This document shows, piece by piece, positions 34,601 to 45,811 of a stretch of DNA of 64,000 nt. A model generated the notes under the pieces. The model saw only the letters and a list, made by a program, of their open reading frames with translations, searched no databases and was not told the origin of the DNA. Numbering within the stretch: the stretch's first letter is position 1; every line of letters begins with the position of its first letter. The DNA lies in contig BCIV01000008.1 of assembly GCA_001600055.1 (NCBI GenBank), positions 496,001 to 560,000 on the forward strand, given 5' to 3'. The translations under genes were made by a program, and so were the position numbers. This DNA comes from Filobasidium wieringae (taxonomy: Eukaryota > Basidiomycota > Tremellomycetes > Filobasidiales > Filobasidiaceae).

Positions 34601-36764
34601 TGATAGAAACTCCAGCTATTTTGAGCAATACGGACCTGATGGGTTCAATAGCGGTTCCGGATCAAGACCAGAAGAAAGCGGCTCGAACGGAATCGCGAGA
34701 GGTAACAAGCCTTCTCCCATCACTACGGGTCACCCAACCGCACCAACCACTATCAGCTCGCCCTCAGCTCGATTTGCGCTGCAAGTGTACCTAGAGGTGG
34801 GAGATCTCCCTGATGGCATGGGTTTTGATGCGCAAAGCGAAGCTATAGTACCGAGACCAGCTGCTGGACCAGTTCATAGCCGAAAGAAGCACCTCTTGGT
34901 CGCTAGAGGTTCGACCGTAGCCGAAGCTATCGAGGCCGCTCTGGAAAGATTTGGCATCTCCGAGGGAGTTGTCGACGGAGGTGATGAGGTCGAGGACAAA
35001 GTCAGCAAGCGCAAGAGCATGCTCAGGGTGCGATACGGCCTTGGCGTGAAAAAGTTCCATGCAGAGGGTAAGAGCCCTTTCATAAACTATCAATTAGCAT
35101 TTACTCAGCCTTACGTATCCATAGAACGCCTCTTACATGCATCTTCCAAGCTGGTGGACGCATACGAGTCGCCTCCTCGATTCAAACTCGCAGACAAAAC
35201 GATCACTGATCGACGGAGATCTCGTGAATGGGCGAGAGACCTCTCAGCAAATGATGAAGATATTCAATCTGGAGACCCTATCTTCTTTCTGAGGCGAGTC
35301 GGCCAACGGACTGCTGCCATCCATGGCGAGGACAAACATCCTATGGACGAAGTCGCTTTGAAACAAAGACGTCTTTCTGATGCTGCCCAACATGCCTTGG
35401 ACGTCACCGATGAAGTCAAGACGCCTCAACAGATCATTGCTGAACAACGAGCTGCATCGAGAGCGAAACAAACGGCGATCTTGCGTACTCAAGAAAACGC
35501 CGATCAAGGGATAGATGTGGTCGTTGCCGACAAGGGTATCGTCCGAAGTGCTAGATCCTCCGTAGCCGGTTACGACGAAGTCCGTTACTCGTATATAAGC
35601 GAAGACGGCGAGACTTTCGATATCAGTCAATACGTGCATGACGAATGGGCAGACGTCGAGGAGGACAACGAATCGAAGATGGAGACCTTGAAGTCCCCTG
35701 CTTTCGATCGTACTCAGACCGATCAGACGGTCTATCGTACAGCTCCTAGTACGCCAGACGAAGTACCACCTATGCTCACGGATTCTAGTCGATTCAGTAC
35801 CACTTCAGCAGGAGGACAGAACGATCTGCTGCATACTATTGTCCAAAAGTCCGAGAATGGGGCAGGAAAGGAATACATTGCAGAAAAGATCGATCGTGTG
35901 ATCAACAAAGTCATCTCGGATCGTCTTCCCGTCAAGCCTCTGACTCCTGTACAGTATCCACCTTTGGGTCTAAGTCAGGCTTTGGAGTCTATCCCAGAAG
36001 ACCGTATTCGTGACCAACGATCACTTTCGCCTGCTTCAGACGCGTACGGCTCCACTCTCCGGGATACCGCGATGTCCCCGCAATTAGAGCCTATTCCTCC
36101 TGCTTTGCGACAGGCTGTGGAGGAGACTCCTTCTCGAAGCGGGTCGAGGCAGACCATGCACAGTCCTTCTTTGGAAGGTGGATACCGGAGTATCACGCCC
36201 GCTATGAGAACACCTGTTCAGATACCGCCCCGAACAGCGGGAGTGTCTAGGCATCAGCGGGCACAGCCGTCTATCGCTTCCATTCTGTCTGATGTGTCTG
36301 CCTCTGGACCTGCTAAACCGGGCTCTACTTCGTTGGCAACCATGACCGGGGGCAATATGGCGCTACGGCATCCGACTGAGCCTATCAATCGTTCTTGGCC
36401 TAAACCAAAGCAACCTATCCATCACAAGGACGACTTTGGGTTTGGTAGTATGATGGCTGTCATACGCGCGCGGGCAGAACGAGCGCGACCACCTCGACCA
36501 AAACAACCAGAATTAGATCCCATTATCGGACGTTGGCTGGGACCTGATATGAGACCCGCTATCAACCGATTACCCGCCCACGCTCGACAAGAATTTGTGA
36601 CTCAGGCCAAGCAGGTTGAGGCTTTAGAAAGGGAGACATTGGACTTGATGAAGAGAGTTGTGGACCTGCATATACAAGAACGGAAAAAGAAGGAAGCACA
36701 GGAGGCGGCGCGGGAACAAAAAGAAGCTGAAGCTACTGAGAACGAGGACACGATTGAGCCATGA
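31423..36764 (+). CDS. Bud14/Tea4-like cell-polarity protein with SH3 and Ras-association domains
   Basis: Three exons (31423-31958, 32019-32214, 32280-36764) give 1,738 residues in phase. A Gln-rich N-terminus leads into DFSLTYALHTFIATVEGQ, GDSLILLDDTNSYWWLV and GYIPAENIETPFERLARLNK. This is the characteristic SH3 domain of Bud14/Tea4, scaffolds for the PP1 phosphatase and formins at cell tips. RRVVFAEPTYVDHPGKTW follows, as in the family. A Ras-association domain starts at LLNVLRVFSGEHLDSTF (about 34180-34440), and a second ubiquitin-like or RA-like region at ALQVYLEVGDLPDGMGF (about 34775-35040). The C-terminus has an ERxTLDLMKRVVDLHIQE coiled coil. A 42-nt in-frame candidate intron lies at 35068-35109. 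The true start is uncertain because of the short frame at 31171. Confidence 0.82.
31578..31680 (+). repeat. CAA/CAG microsatellite encoding polyglutamine
   Basis: An uninterrupted run of CAA (with one CAG) codons at about 31585-31623 encodes 13 or more Gln. A second interrupted Gln tract follows, ending near 31670. It lies in the N-terminal region of the Bud14/Tea4-like protein. Confidence 0.85.
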
Positions 36765-37454
36765 CATACTGAGCTTGCACATTACGATGAACAGAATATA
36801 ATAGATAAGTGTGTTGTATGAGATTAGTTCTTTCTGTAAAGATTTCACATGCGTCTCGTACCGTTGATCAAGGCATACGCCAACAGCGTTTCTTGATGGA
36901 CACTGGTGGGGTAAGTACGGGAACNATATCGCCGAGTGTACGATTCTATCAGAACATATGGCTCTGCTGTAATAACCAGGAGGCCCAGAAGGATCTATTT
37001 CAAGCTTTGTGTGATCTCAATGGGTTCCGGAAAGATGGACTGTAGTTCCTACCAAGAAGATAGGGGGGAGGCATGTTTGACAATTTGTATTACAGATGCA
37101 GGCCATGTACTGTCTTCACCACTCTTCGAAGAAAAGCATACGATTGGCTCAATGACGCTCATTCTCAGCCTGTAGCACCACCATCTCCAGTCCTGCGCTA
37201 CCATACTACAGGGACTTATTGCAAGCAGGATGGCGAACTATCTCCGCAGGTCCCATGTCCTGCTCGCAGCGGCAGCACATTCGTCATGTTGCTTCCGGAG
37301 CGGACTTATCTTACGTAAGTTCAGCTTCGCTCATATCACTCACAACCATATCTCAAATAGTCGACGTCCAGTTGTAGTCAGGCTCCAGGGAGGCTTCAAG
37401 CAACGTCCAGACCATCCAATCTACTTGCCAACAACCTCAGATAAACTTAGTCTC
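36765..37454. other. Intergenic region containing an undetermined base (N at 36925)
   Basis: About 690 bp between two same-strand genes, with only short open frames lacking motifs. An N at 36925 marks an ambiguous position in the assembly. Confidence 0.5.
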
Positions 37455-40400
37455 ATGTCCTTTGCCAAGTGGAAGAATTCCTCTTCGGCCGGGCCTTCCA
37501 GCTTAAGTAGTGCCCCCACTGCGCATCCTGATTTCACAAGGAATCATCTCCGAAGTCAAGATGCCTACCGTCTAGGACACATGCGTTCTCTCGGTATTCA
37601 AGGAGAGATAACTGCTCTAGCTGTAGACCCAGTACAGAGTATCATGGCTATCGGAACTTCTACGGGACTGATACATCTGGTCGGATCGCCCGCTTTCCAA
37701 TGTACCGTACAGCTTTCAACCCTCAGTGCTGGTTCCCCCAACGCAGGGATAGTTCCTGTCAAATTTCTGGTATTCATGTCCGGCTTGGGCAAACTGTGTT
37801 GTGTGGATGAGAAGAATACGCTTCATGTCTGGAATACTGGAACAGGTGGTATGGACGATACGAAGAACCAGCCTCTGAAGGAGATTACTACAAGGTCGGT
37901 CTGCAGCTACGGATGATTGGTTTGAGGCTTAGATTATCGTTTCGCCGGATCTTATAGTCTATACGGGGATGTTACATATGTAGATCATCCCTCCCCTGCA
38001 CACTCTCATGTACGTCCGTGTTAACCAAGTCCATGTATTCATGATTAACCATCATCTTCTAACAGCTCTTCTTCACCCTGAAAGACGGAATAACACTGGC
38101 ATACGATATTCCTCGCCGAAATTTATCTCCTTATAAGATTGAAAATCTATGGAAACAATATGAAGATCGCTTGCGACGGAGTGGAGTTCCTGGGAGATTC
38201 CGAGGGACGGGAACGTGCGTCATGTGATATCTGCTGAACTTTTTCATGAGCTGAAAGCTGATACCTTGTGGGATAGGCCGATCGCGGTCTGCTGTGCTAT
38301 GAATCCTCGCGATCTGAACACGATGTTGGTTGGCTATGAAGGTCAGTTCGAGCAACAACGTCCGCTCGCTCACACATGGCTAACGCGGACTTCGAGCCTG
38401 CAGGAGGAGTGATTCACTGGGACATGAAGGAACGAGTCGCAGTGAATACGTTCGAGATGACCTTACCTCCTGGTACGTAACGCAATCGGACTTATGAGCT
38501 ACGAAAGATGCTAAACAGTATTGAACACGAAGGGGCACCTGGCGGGTCGAGCTATACGGACGCGGTAAGTAATCACGAGAAGAGACAGCATGCATTTTGC
38601 TGAGATCTTCTCATCCAGGAAATATGGACGGAACGGACACCAGCAGTCACATCCATTACTTGGAGACCGGACGGTCTAGTCTTCGCTGTTGGCCATGAAG
38701 ATGGATGCATTTCCATCTGGGCCCTTCAGGATGCGGATAAACCTCTCATGGTCAGAACCCTTACGAAAGAAGATGTGAACATCACGGATGCGGAATCGTT
38801 GTTTGACGCTGGAGCTTTGGATCAACAAGGGAACGGAAATCAGCCTGCTCAGCCAGTTACCAGAGAGCCGGTATTCAAGCTGGTATGGGCTTCTTTCCCT
38901 GATCGACTCACCTTGAGTACCCTTGGAGCGATCGAACAGAATCTGGAGCCTGTCGAACCGTCTACCAAGCAATATGCGGAAAGGGAAGAGACCATACTGG
39001 TGGTTCTTGGAGGCTGTTTATCCAATGAGAGACCAGCTATCAATTGCTTACAAATGCCTGTATACCAAGCCCCTCCGACTTTGAAGGTCACGCCTCTATC
39101 ACCCTCGGAAGGGCTAGGCATCACTACTCGCAAAGCCTTCCGAGAATCGTTGACGGTCACAGGCGTATCCAGATATCCGACTCAAACGCCTGCAGAAGAT
39201 TTCATCTTGATCCCGCGATCGAGCCCGTATTTCAATTTATCGCACGATCCGATTGCTCTAGTGACCTTCTTGACGCCGGACGAGAAGCTTGCCCAGCCAA
39301 ACGCGCTGCATGCAAAGCGAAGCGTAGAAGCATGGTCGTTCCCTCCGCCACGGTCGGGACTTCCGCCAGAAGACACCGGACGCAAGAATTTCCATACTAC
39401 CACAGACGAAGCGCTATCCGGGTTCGCCATGGCAGCAGTTCCTACGCTCCTCAACGATACGCGTCCAAGACTAGCCACGTCGGAATCAACGGCCTCTTGG
39501 AGAATGCCATGGTCACCCAGTCCTGCTTCTCCGGGAATGTCAGCTTTTGATTCTACGAGGGACTTGTCACTTCCTTCAAAACCGACTCGTCCACTCCGAC
39601 TCCCGTCCATATTCTGGACGGGTGCGACGAACGCTTTGGGTTGCGAGATTTACTCCTTAGATAACCCAACCTTTCGACGGCTGATCGCCTTTGGTATCGA
39701 AAAGTCTGGCTCGGAGGCCAAGCCTAGATTACCTTTACGGGGTGGCCTAGCGGTTCCTGACCTGCACAGCACCAATGCTCCGGAAGTCGCTCAAGTAAAA
39801 ATTGAAAACTACCGGATAATGGCAACTTGGCATGCTGACGGTGCAATTCGGTAAGCAGAACAGCTGTAAGATTTGATCGATCAACGAGGACTAACAATAC
39901 TACTGGCAACACAGATTTTGGGATTTTAGCCCCCATATCCTCGTCCTACCTGCTCCGCTACGCTTTGAATACCCGGCGCCTTTGCCTCATCTCACAATCT
40001 CTATCACGAACATGCTAAAACACCCTTCCCTGAGACATTTGCCCATCTCGCAATTGTACAAAAACAACCCTAGAGCTTTCCGCGTGACTGGTATCGATCT
40101 GGCTACTTCGACTTTGGAGTGCCTCATCCACGTTGAATCCGGTGAAGTCTTTATCTACAAGTTTGGAACGACGAAGGAAAGGCCCAGTGATCATCCAAGT
40201 CAGGAACCCGGGTCCGCAGAGTCCGACTTGAGCTACTTCAATGAAGTTCATGCAGAGGATGCCTACGATGGGTACGAAGATGGAGATCAAGTAGTTGAAT
40301 CGTTGACCTCGACAATTCATTTGGCCAACTGGAAAGATGATGGGTTCAAACCGGTGACCATCTTGACAACTCGACGTGGACCAGTTGTTGCTACGGCCAT

Positions 40401-42087
40401 GTCTGATATCGGTCGGTTGATTTCCGTATCATTATAAGCCGACTTACTGATGATCTTTTGCTTCAGGGTTCTTCGCCGTTTCGTACTATGCAAACTCCGT
40501 AGCGATAGTGGACTTGAGAGGGCCCGATGTCATCTTGAGAGAAGGGTTCACAGAGGAAGGAATGAAGGTGAAGAGAAAGAAGAAGAATAGCCACAATCTA
40601 CCAGCGGAACCTACAAGCTGTCTCACACTCCGTTGGGCGGTATGTAAAACAAGTGGAGAGGCTCAGAGATCCCCTCGCTTGATCGCATCGTATGCAAAAG
40701 GGTCAGTGGGTATATATACTGAAATTGAACGACCGTTTAATCGCTATACCCATTTAGTCTCACGAAACTCTATACGTTGAACTCGGTACTCGGCGAATGG
40801 GTGGTAGACAGCAAGATCGTCACGTTCACACATGAGAGTCTGGTTTCTCCTATCGCTAGTTTCCTCCTATCTTACGCTACCGGAGAACTAATGACAGCTA
40901 CGGCCGAGGCATTACGGCAGAGCATGAGTTTACAGAACAGCTTAGGAGCCTCTCCGTCTAAATCCGACGCCAAGATTCCTTTGGCTGTTTGGATCGTGGT
41001 CGCTAAGCGATCTATTCGTGCGCAGCTTGACTTCAATGGAGAAAGGATCGCCAAAATTGATGTGGCTGAGAGCGATATCATCAGATCCGCTCACATTGTC
41101 AACAAGAATAGTAAGGAAGAGCATGCTAAGCCTGGTGTATTTTTTACTAAAGTCTTCGAGTTGGTCCCCTAGGTAACAAAGTGCTGATGACAATCTCTCA
41201 CAAGGGCTTTGCCATGTTCTACACGTTGCCTTTGTTGGAGTTTATCACGACGATCGATTTAACGTTTGGCAATAGATCGTGAGTTTGATGACTGTCTTTG
41301 CGGTATTCGCTAGCTGAAGACATGTATTCCAGACGACCACTCGGCAGAGTGTCTGTCGACTGGAAGTCGGGTGACTGTATCGAATACGTTTCGCCGATGG
41401 AGATTTTCGTGAGGACCGTGTTCAATCACCGCAAGCCTCTGTTACCGCGAGTGGATCCAGCATCGATCAAGCACACTGTACCGGCCGCTCCTGTACCGCT
41501 AAACGCTACTTGGGGCGTCTCGTCGTGGATCTGGGGAGGCGCACCGATGACGGGGGTTCAGCTAGATGCACTAGGTGAGCTTCTTTCGTGATCCATCCGT
41601 CTTATAAACCCAAGCCGATTTCCCTTGCAGTCGCTGGTCCGAATCGCCCGGGTGTGCCACGCCCTGCTCCCAGCTTCAAACCACCCAAGCCTCTGATCTC
41701 GTGGGGCGCACCGGCGGACGAAAAGCCGTATACACCGATCAAACCCACTGCACCCAAACGAAACCCTACGACCAGAGACGCTCGTGAGCGTAAAGATGTA
41801 TATACCGAGATGACGGAAGCTGCGAGAGAACGAGGGTGAGCGCGTTCGTAGGTATCGCGTGATCATGGTTTGATATCAAGTTGTGTCTTTTTCAGGGATC
41901 TACTGGACGGACTAGAGGATAAGATGATGGCCATCGGTACGGCAGCGGGGGACATGCTTTCTGAAGCCAAGAAGACTGCAGTGAGTCGATGTCATGATAC
42001 GACGCGCAATCCCTATCCTGATATCGTTACTTCCTGAAGGCCAAACAATCTGCGAAAGCTACCGCACGAGGTCTGTTCGGGTTTTGA
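37455..42087 (+). CDS. SRO7: Sro7/tomosyn (Lgl-family) WD40 protein with C-terminal R-SNARE-like motif
   Basis: The ATG at 37455 begins MSFAKWKNSSSAGP. The N-terminal propeller segment RSLGIQGEITALAVDPVQSI, IGTSTGLIHLVGSPAFQ and LHVWNTGTG is diagnostic of the Lgl/Sro7/tomosyn family. It is followed by NPRDLNTMLVGYEG + GVIHWDMKER and SITWRPDGLVFAVGHEDGCI, and then the second propeller. About 14 introns and roughly 1,300 residues. These proteins bind Sec9/SNAP25-type t-SNAREs and Sec4 to control exocytosis at the plasma membrane. The last exons encode AARERG + DLLDGLEDKMMAIGTAAG and AKKTA + AKQSAKATARGLFGF, a VAMP-like coiled coil with the Arg expected at the zero layer. The junction near 38213-38250 is uncertain: a 32-nt intron with a weak donor would restore the phase. 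Confidence 0.88.
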
Positions 42088-42186
42088 ATATGTTTTGCGA
42101 CTGTTTCACGGTGTCTTGGGTAACTGTGCGGTGTTGTATGCATACAATCATGTATTAGGTATCCTGTCATACACTGTATCACTCGA

Positions 42187-43556
42187 CTACTCGTCATCCT
42201 CGTCATCCACTCCACCCCATTCCCTAACAAAGGTGTAGACCTTTCTTCGATTCGAATCCTTGACGCCGTGATCGTTCCCTAGACTGGAAATCTTCATCAT
42301 CCTGCTGAGGACCGAGTTGGCGATTTCCCTCTCCGATCCGGCGGTCGATTCGCCGACGGTGGTAGAACAGTGTCGAGCGATATTGGGGAACCGACTGGAA
42401 GGTGCATCAGAAGCTCCTCCTTCCGTCCGCAACTTCTTCCTTCTAGGCTGTTCCGGTTCTTCTTCTGGCAGGAGGGACAAGAGGAGGGGTTGGAACATGG
42501 CTTCCGTCAGCCGTTTTGGGCTCGCAGGGTTGGCAGTGCATGCCAGTAGGTTGATGAACGGTTCGACGATGTCTGCTAAAGGTGCGGCGGTCTGTGAGGG
42601 ATAGAGATCAGTGAGGGTGTCTATCGAGCGGGAGCGAATGAGAGTGACTTACGTTGGTTTCTTCTGCGAGTACTTTGTCCAGTTCGTCCAGCCAGATATC
42701 GGCCAAATGCCACGAGATCGAGGGGGAGACTTTGAGGTCTTTAGAACTGTTCCAGGGGGGTATGAAGACGATCAGGTATTATTTCCGACCCGAACTGCTC
42801 TGTTTGATACTCACGATAAAGGTCCTCCGATAGTAGCCAAGAGGATCCCATTATACCTCCTCATCGCTTGCTCGCTCCAACCATCCCTGGCCAACATTCT
42901 GAACGTCGCGTTCTGCCAACGACGGATCAACATGTAATACTTGTCCATCCTCAGTCTATCGATCCCCGTCCATTCCCTGACCAAAGCTTCCCAGAACCCG
43001 GCGATGAAGTCGAGGGAGGCGGACGTCTTCGGGTCGATCCCGCTTGAACTTGTGGATGTGTTGACTGGGTCGATGCTGAGGATGAGGGAAGAGAGGTCCG
43101 TCGCTAGTCTTTGCTGGACGAGTGGTTTATCCGACATCCAGAAACCTGATTGACGGCGACCATATTCCCCAGGTTTAGTCGGCTTGACGCATGAATCCCC
43201 CCCATTCCTCTTTGCTTACAATAGAATAACCCCTTCCACAACTTCCTCATCTCAAGCGGTGGTAAGAGATGATCCGAGCTCGTATCCGCCTTGACGACGT
43301 CCTCCCCCTGAGCTCCCTTTTGCCCGCTCAGACTCAAGATTCCTCCTCCGGACAAGAACGCTCCCAAGTTCGCGATGGCCTGGTCCCTGATCTTCTTGTC
43401 TGCAACGTGTACGGCGAGGATTAGAGATCGACACTGGGCGGGAAGAAAGAGCAAGGAGCAGGACTGACCGGTATGAGCCAATTGTTTCCCCAACGGGAGA
43501 GTCGCTTCGGGGACGACCTCTGCCGCCCTTCCCTTTCCCTTGGTTCTCGAGGGCAT
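42187..43556 (-). CDS. RRP1: Rrp1/NOP52 ribosomal RNA processing protein
   Basis: The start at 43556 reads MPSRTKGKGRAAEVVPEAT, then LPLGKQLAHT joined across an intron to DKKIRDQAIANLGAFLSGGG. Next come LPPLEMRKLWKGLFYC, FWMSDKPLVQQRLATDL, FIAGFWEALVREWTGIDRLR and MDKYYMLIRRWQNATFRML, which together are the conserved NOP52 domain. Rrp1 acts in the nucleolus in cleavage of the 27S pre-rRNA for 60S assembly. The C-terminus is less conserved and ends with the acidic FVREWGGVDDEDDE at TAG 42187-42189. Four or so short introns. The gene converges on SRO7 with 99 bp between stop codons. Confidence 0.92.
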
Positions 43557-43889
43557 GGCCGTGATGTCGTCGTCGCTGTATATAAAAGTGTGATCAACTC
43601 GCAACTCGATCCAAAATTTCGAACCGGTTCGTATTTCTGAACGTTCAAGTTGTTCGAGCGATATCGCGTGCGGAATCAAAAGTAAACAAATCCATCCTGG
43701 GCGGACATCGGTACGTTTTACGTTCAAACGGGGGAACAGGGTCGACGGCGATGATGTCCGTTCCTGACGTTTCACATCGTTCTCCATCGTTTACAAAATC
43801 CTAAAACCGCGATCCTATGAAAAGCGCAAATACAACCGGACGTTCAAATCCATCCTCTCCTTCTCACTCCAACCAGCTCTCTGTGAGTT

Positions 43890-45138
43890 CTAAACAGGTC
43901 GATCCAGATCGATCTCGACAACCTCGACGCCCAATTCGACCCCCATCCATTCATCCTGTACCGCGCTCTCCTCCTCTTCCTCCTCCGTCCTCCTCCTGTC
44001 CCCCCTCCCTGAGCGAACGGGTACCGGCATCCTAATCAATACCCCCATCTGAACCTCGGCCTTCTCCCCCTGTCCCTCCCTAGTTCTCACTGCAGATTCA
44101 CCCCGTTCAGCCCGATCGGCCGGGTCGCTCGCCAGAGGAGGAGGAAGAGGAGGGGGATAACCCGTCCCGTCCCCCCTCCGACGAGCGAGCGCGTCCCATT
44201 CGGCGAGGACGAGCGAGGCGCCCTTTTTAGGTTCTGGAGCGCGGAAGGCTAGGTTGTTAGGGAACCTTCGGAGGGTGGAGATGGGGAGCGGGGTTAGGTG
44301 TTTGTGGGTCCCGTTCATCAGGGGGGTTAGGGAGATTGGGTTCTGCAGGGAAGGGGAAAGGGGGGGGGGGGATGAGGGGGAAGACGATCAATCCATACGA
44401 AATTCAAGACGACGGGGAACTCATCCTCAGCCCGAAACTCACTAGCCCACTCGATCCCCCCCAGCCCATCTCCCCCATCTTCCCCCCGTGTGCACGACGC
44501 GCACGCCCATCCACAACGTCCCATACCTCGGGAGGTTCGGTGGAAGCGTTGACGCCTTTTACAGAGAGGATGAGGCGTTCCCTCTCCGCGGCGTATCCGG
44601 GCATCCCGGGGATCAAGAGGTTTAGTCTTCTTGCCTGGGCGGATGAGGAGAGGAGAGAAGGGATGCGATCGAGATGAGCTTGTTTCAAAGACGAAGATCA
44701 AGGACCACACACCCGGCCGTACCTCTTGGATGAAAGCGGCCCTCCTCCTTCTTCCTCTGTACCAGGAGACGAACGAGGCCAGGATGAACACCCCCAGTAA
44801 TCCGATGAGAATGTAGAATAGCTACATGGCGGGTGAGCGGGTGGTGTCAGCTCGGTGCGTTCTATCGGAACGAATCATAGATCTAAGAAAAAGAGGGGGA
44901 GACTCATGACTCACGTTCTTATAGACTAGACGAACCGGGACGGCAGATCCCAGGTGAGGTCGGGTCAGGGTCATGTCCGATCGGTAATCGCACCGATAAC
45001 TCGATGGCATTGAGGGTGAGGAGATGACTTACAGCCCGATCCGCTGGGTACGAAACCTCCGTACCTCGTACTGGGTGATGGTCCTGAGCTCTCGCTCGTA
45101 CTGGTGCTCGTGCTCGTGGGCGTGGGGGTGGATGACAT
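43890..45138 (-). CDS. Single-pass membrane protein of unknown function with Ser/Thr-rich N-terminus
   Basis: An N-terminal Ser/Thr/Pro stretch (MSSTPTPTSTSTSTSESS) starts at 45138. Exons downstream give PVRLVYKN joined to LFYILIGLLGVFILASFV, a clear membrane helix, followed by the stop-transfer cluster RGRRRRAAFIQE. The cytosolic part continues ARRLNLLIPGMPGYAAERE and, after an intron with a 12-nt homopolymer tract, NPISLTPLMNGTHKHLTPLP. It ends EWMGVELGVEVVEIDLDRPV. The layout suggests a plasma-membrane protein with a short glycosylatable ectodomain, but I know no function. The first junction does not resolve cleanly: an internal ATG at 45010 (MPSSYRCDYRSDM) is an alternative start. Confidence 0.6.
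44360..44371 (-). repeat. 12-nt poly-C tract (coding strand) before a 3' splice site
   Basis: Twelve G on the plus strand, thus C on the coding strand, about 15-30 nt upstream of the ctgcag acceptor of the last intron of the membrane-protein gene. Confidence 0.75.
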
Positions 45139-45811
45139 GGTCGGTGGATGAGGTATCGATCGGGAGGTGAGGTGAGTGCGGGTAGGACGAGTGATGGATA
45201 CGGGTATGATGTGTTGAGCGGGCTAGGTATTCCACAATCCCAGTCAGAGTGCAGAAGGACCCTAATATGATCTCCAGAGGCCAGAGGATGGTTCCAAGGT
45301 GAGAGAAGAGGTTGCGCTATGGCCGCTCTGCCGGGTCGATAAGGCGAAAGCGAGCACTCGCTTCTTGGCGCCGAGAACGGGTCAGTTGCCGGTCGATCGC
45401 GAGGTGGAGGTGGGTGGTGGTCAGTCGGTCGGGGTGTGGTGGGATGGGACAGAGTAGAATGTGAGAGGATGAGATGTAGATGACAGGTAGAGAGAACGAC
45501 TGGCTGCCTATTTGAACAGACGATGGCTCCAGTTCCGTCGATATCGAGGTAGAATCAAAGAACGATCGCCTCCAACTCACAAAGAATCGCGGAAATTCCC
45601 TCCCCAATTACTTCCGAGCGTCCGTGGTAAGCATCCGATAACGCATATTCGCGTATTTTCAGAGCGAAATCGAATACAACTCGTCATCGTGGTGGACTGG
45701 CAGCTGGACGGACTGGTCGGTCAGGCAGATTCACTTTGTTCAGTTGGAAGGAGATTACTATTACCCCTATTCGACACTTCCATTCCCATCCCCTTGGATC
45801 AGTTAGCAGAC
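45139..45811. promoter_or_regulatory. Divergent region between membrane-protein gene and BRCA2 homologue
   Basis: A 673-bp spacer with no supported gene. A near-symmetric ACGCATATTCGCGT element lies at about 45641-45654, roughly 160 bp upstream of the BRCA2 start, and includes one ACGCG-type core. Confidence 0.45.

Noticed and set aside
36809..37318. Short plus-strand frames around the N base as a small gene
   Set aside because: Frames overlap in different phases, lack family motifs, and one crosses the ambiguous base.
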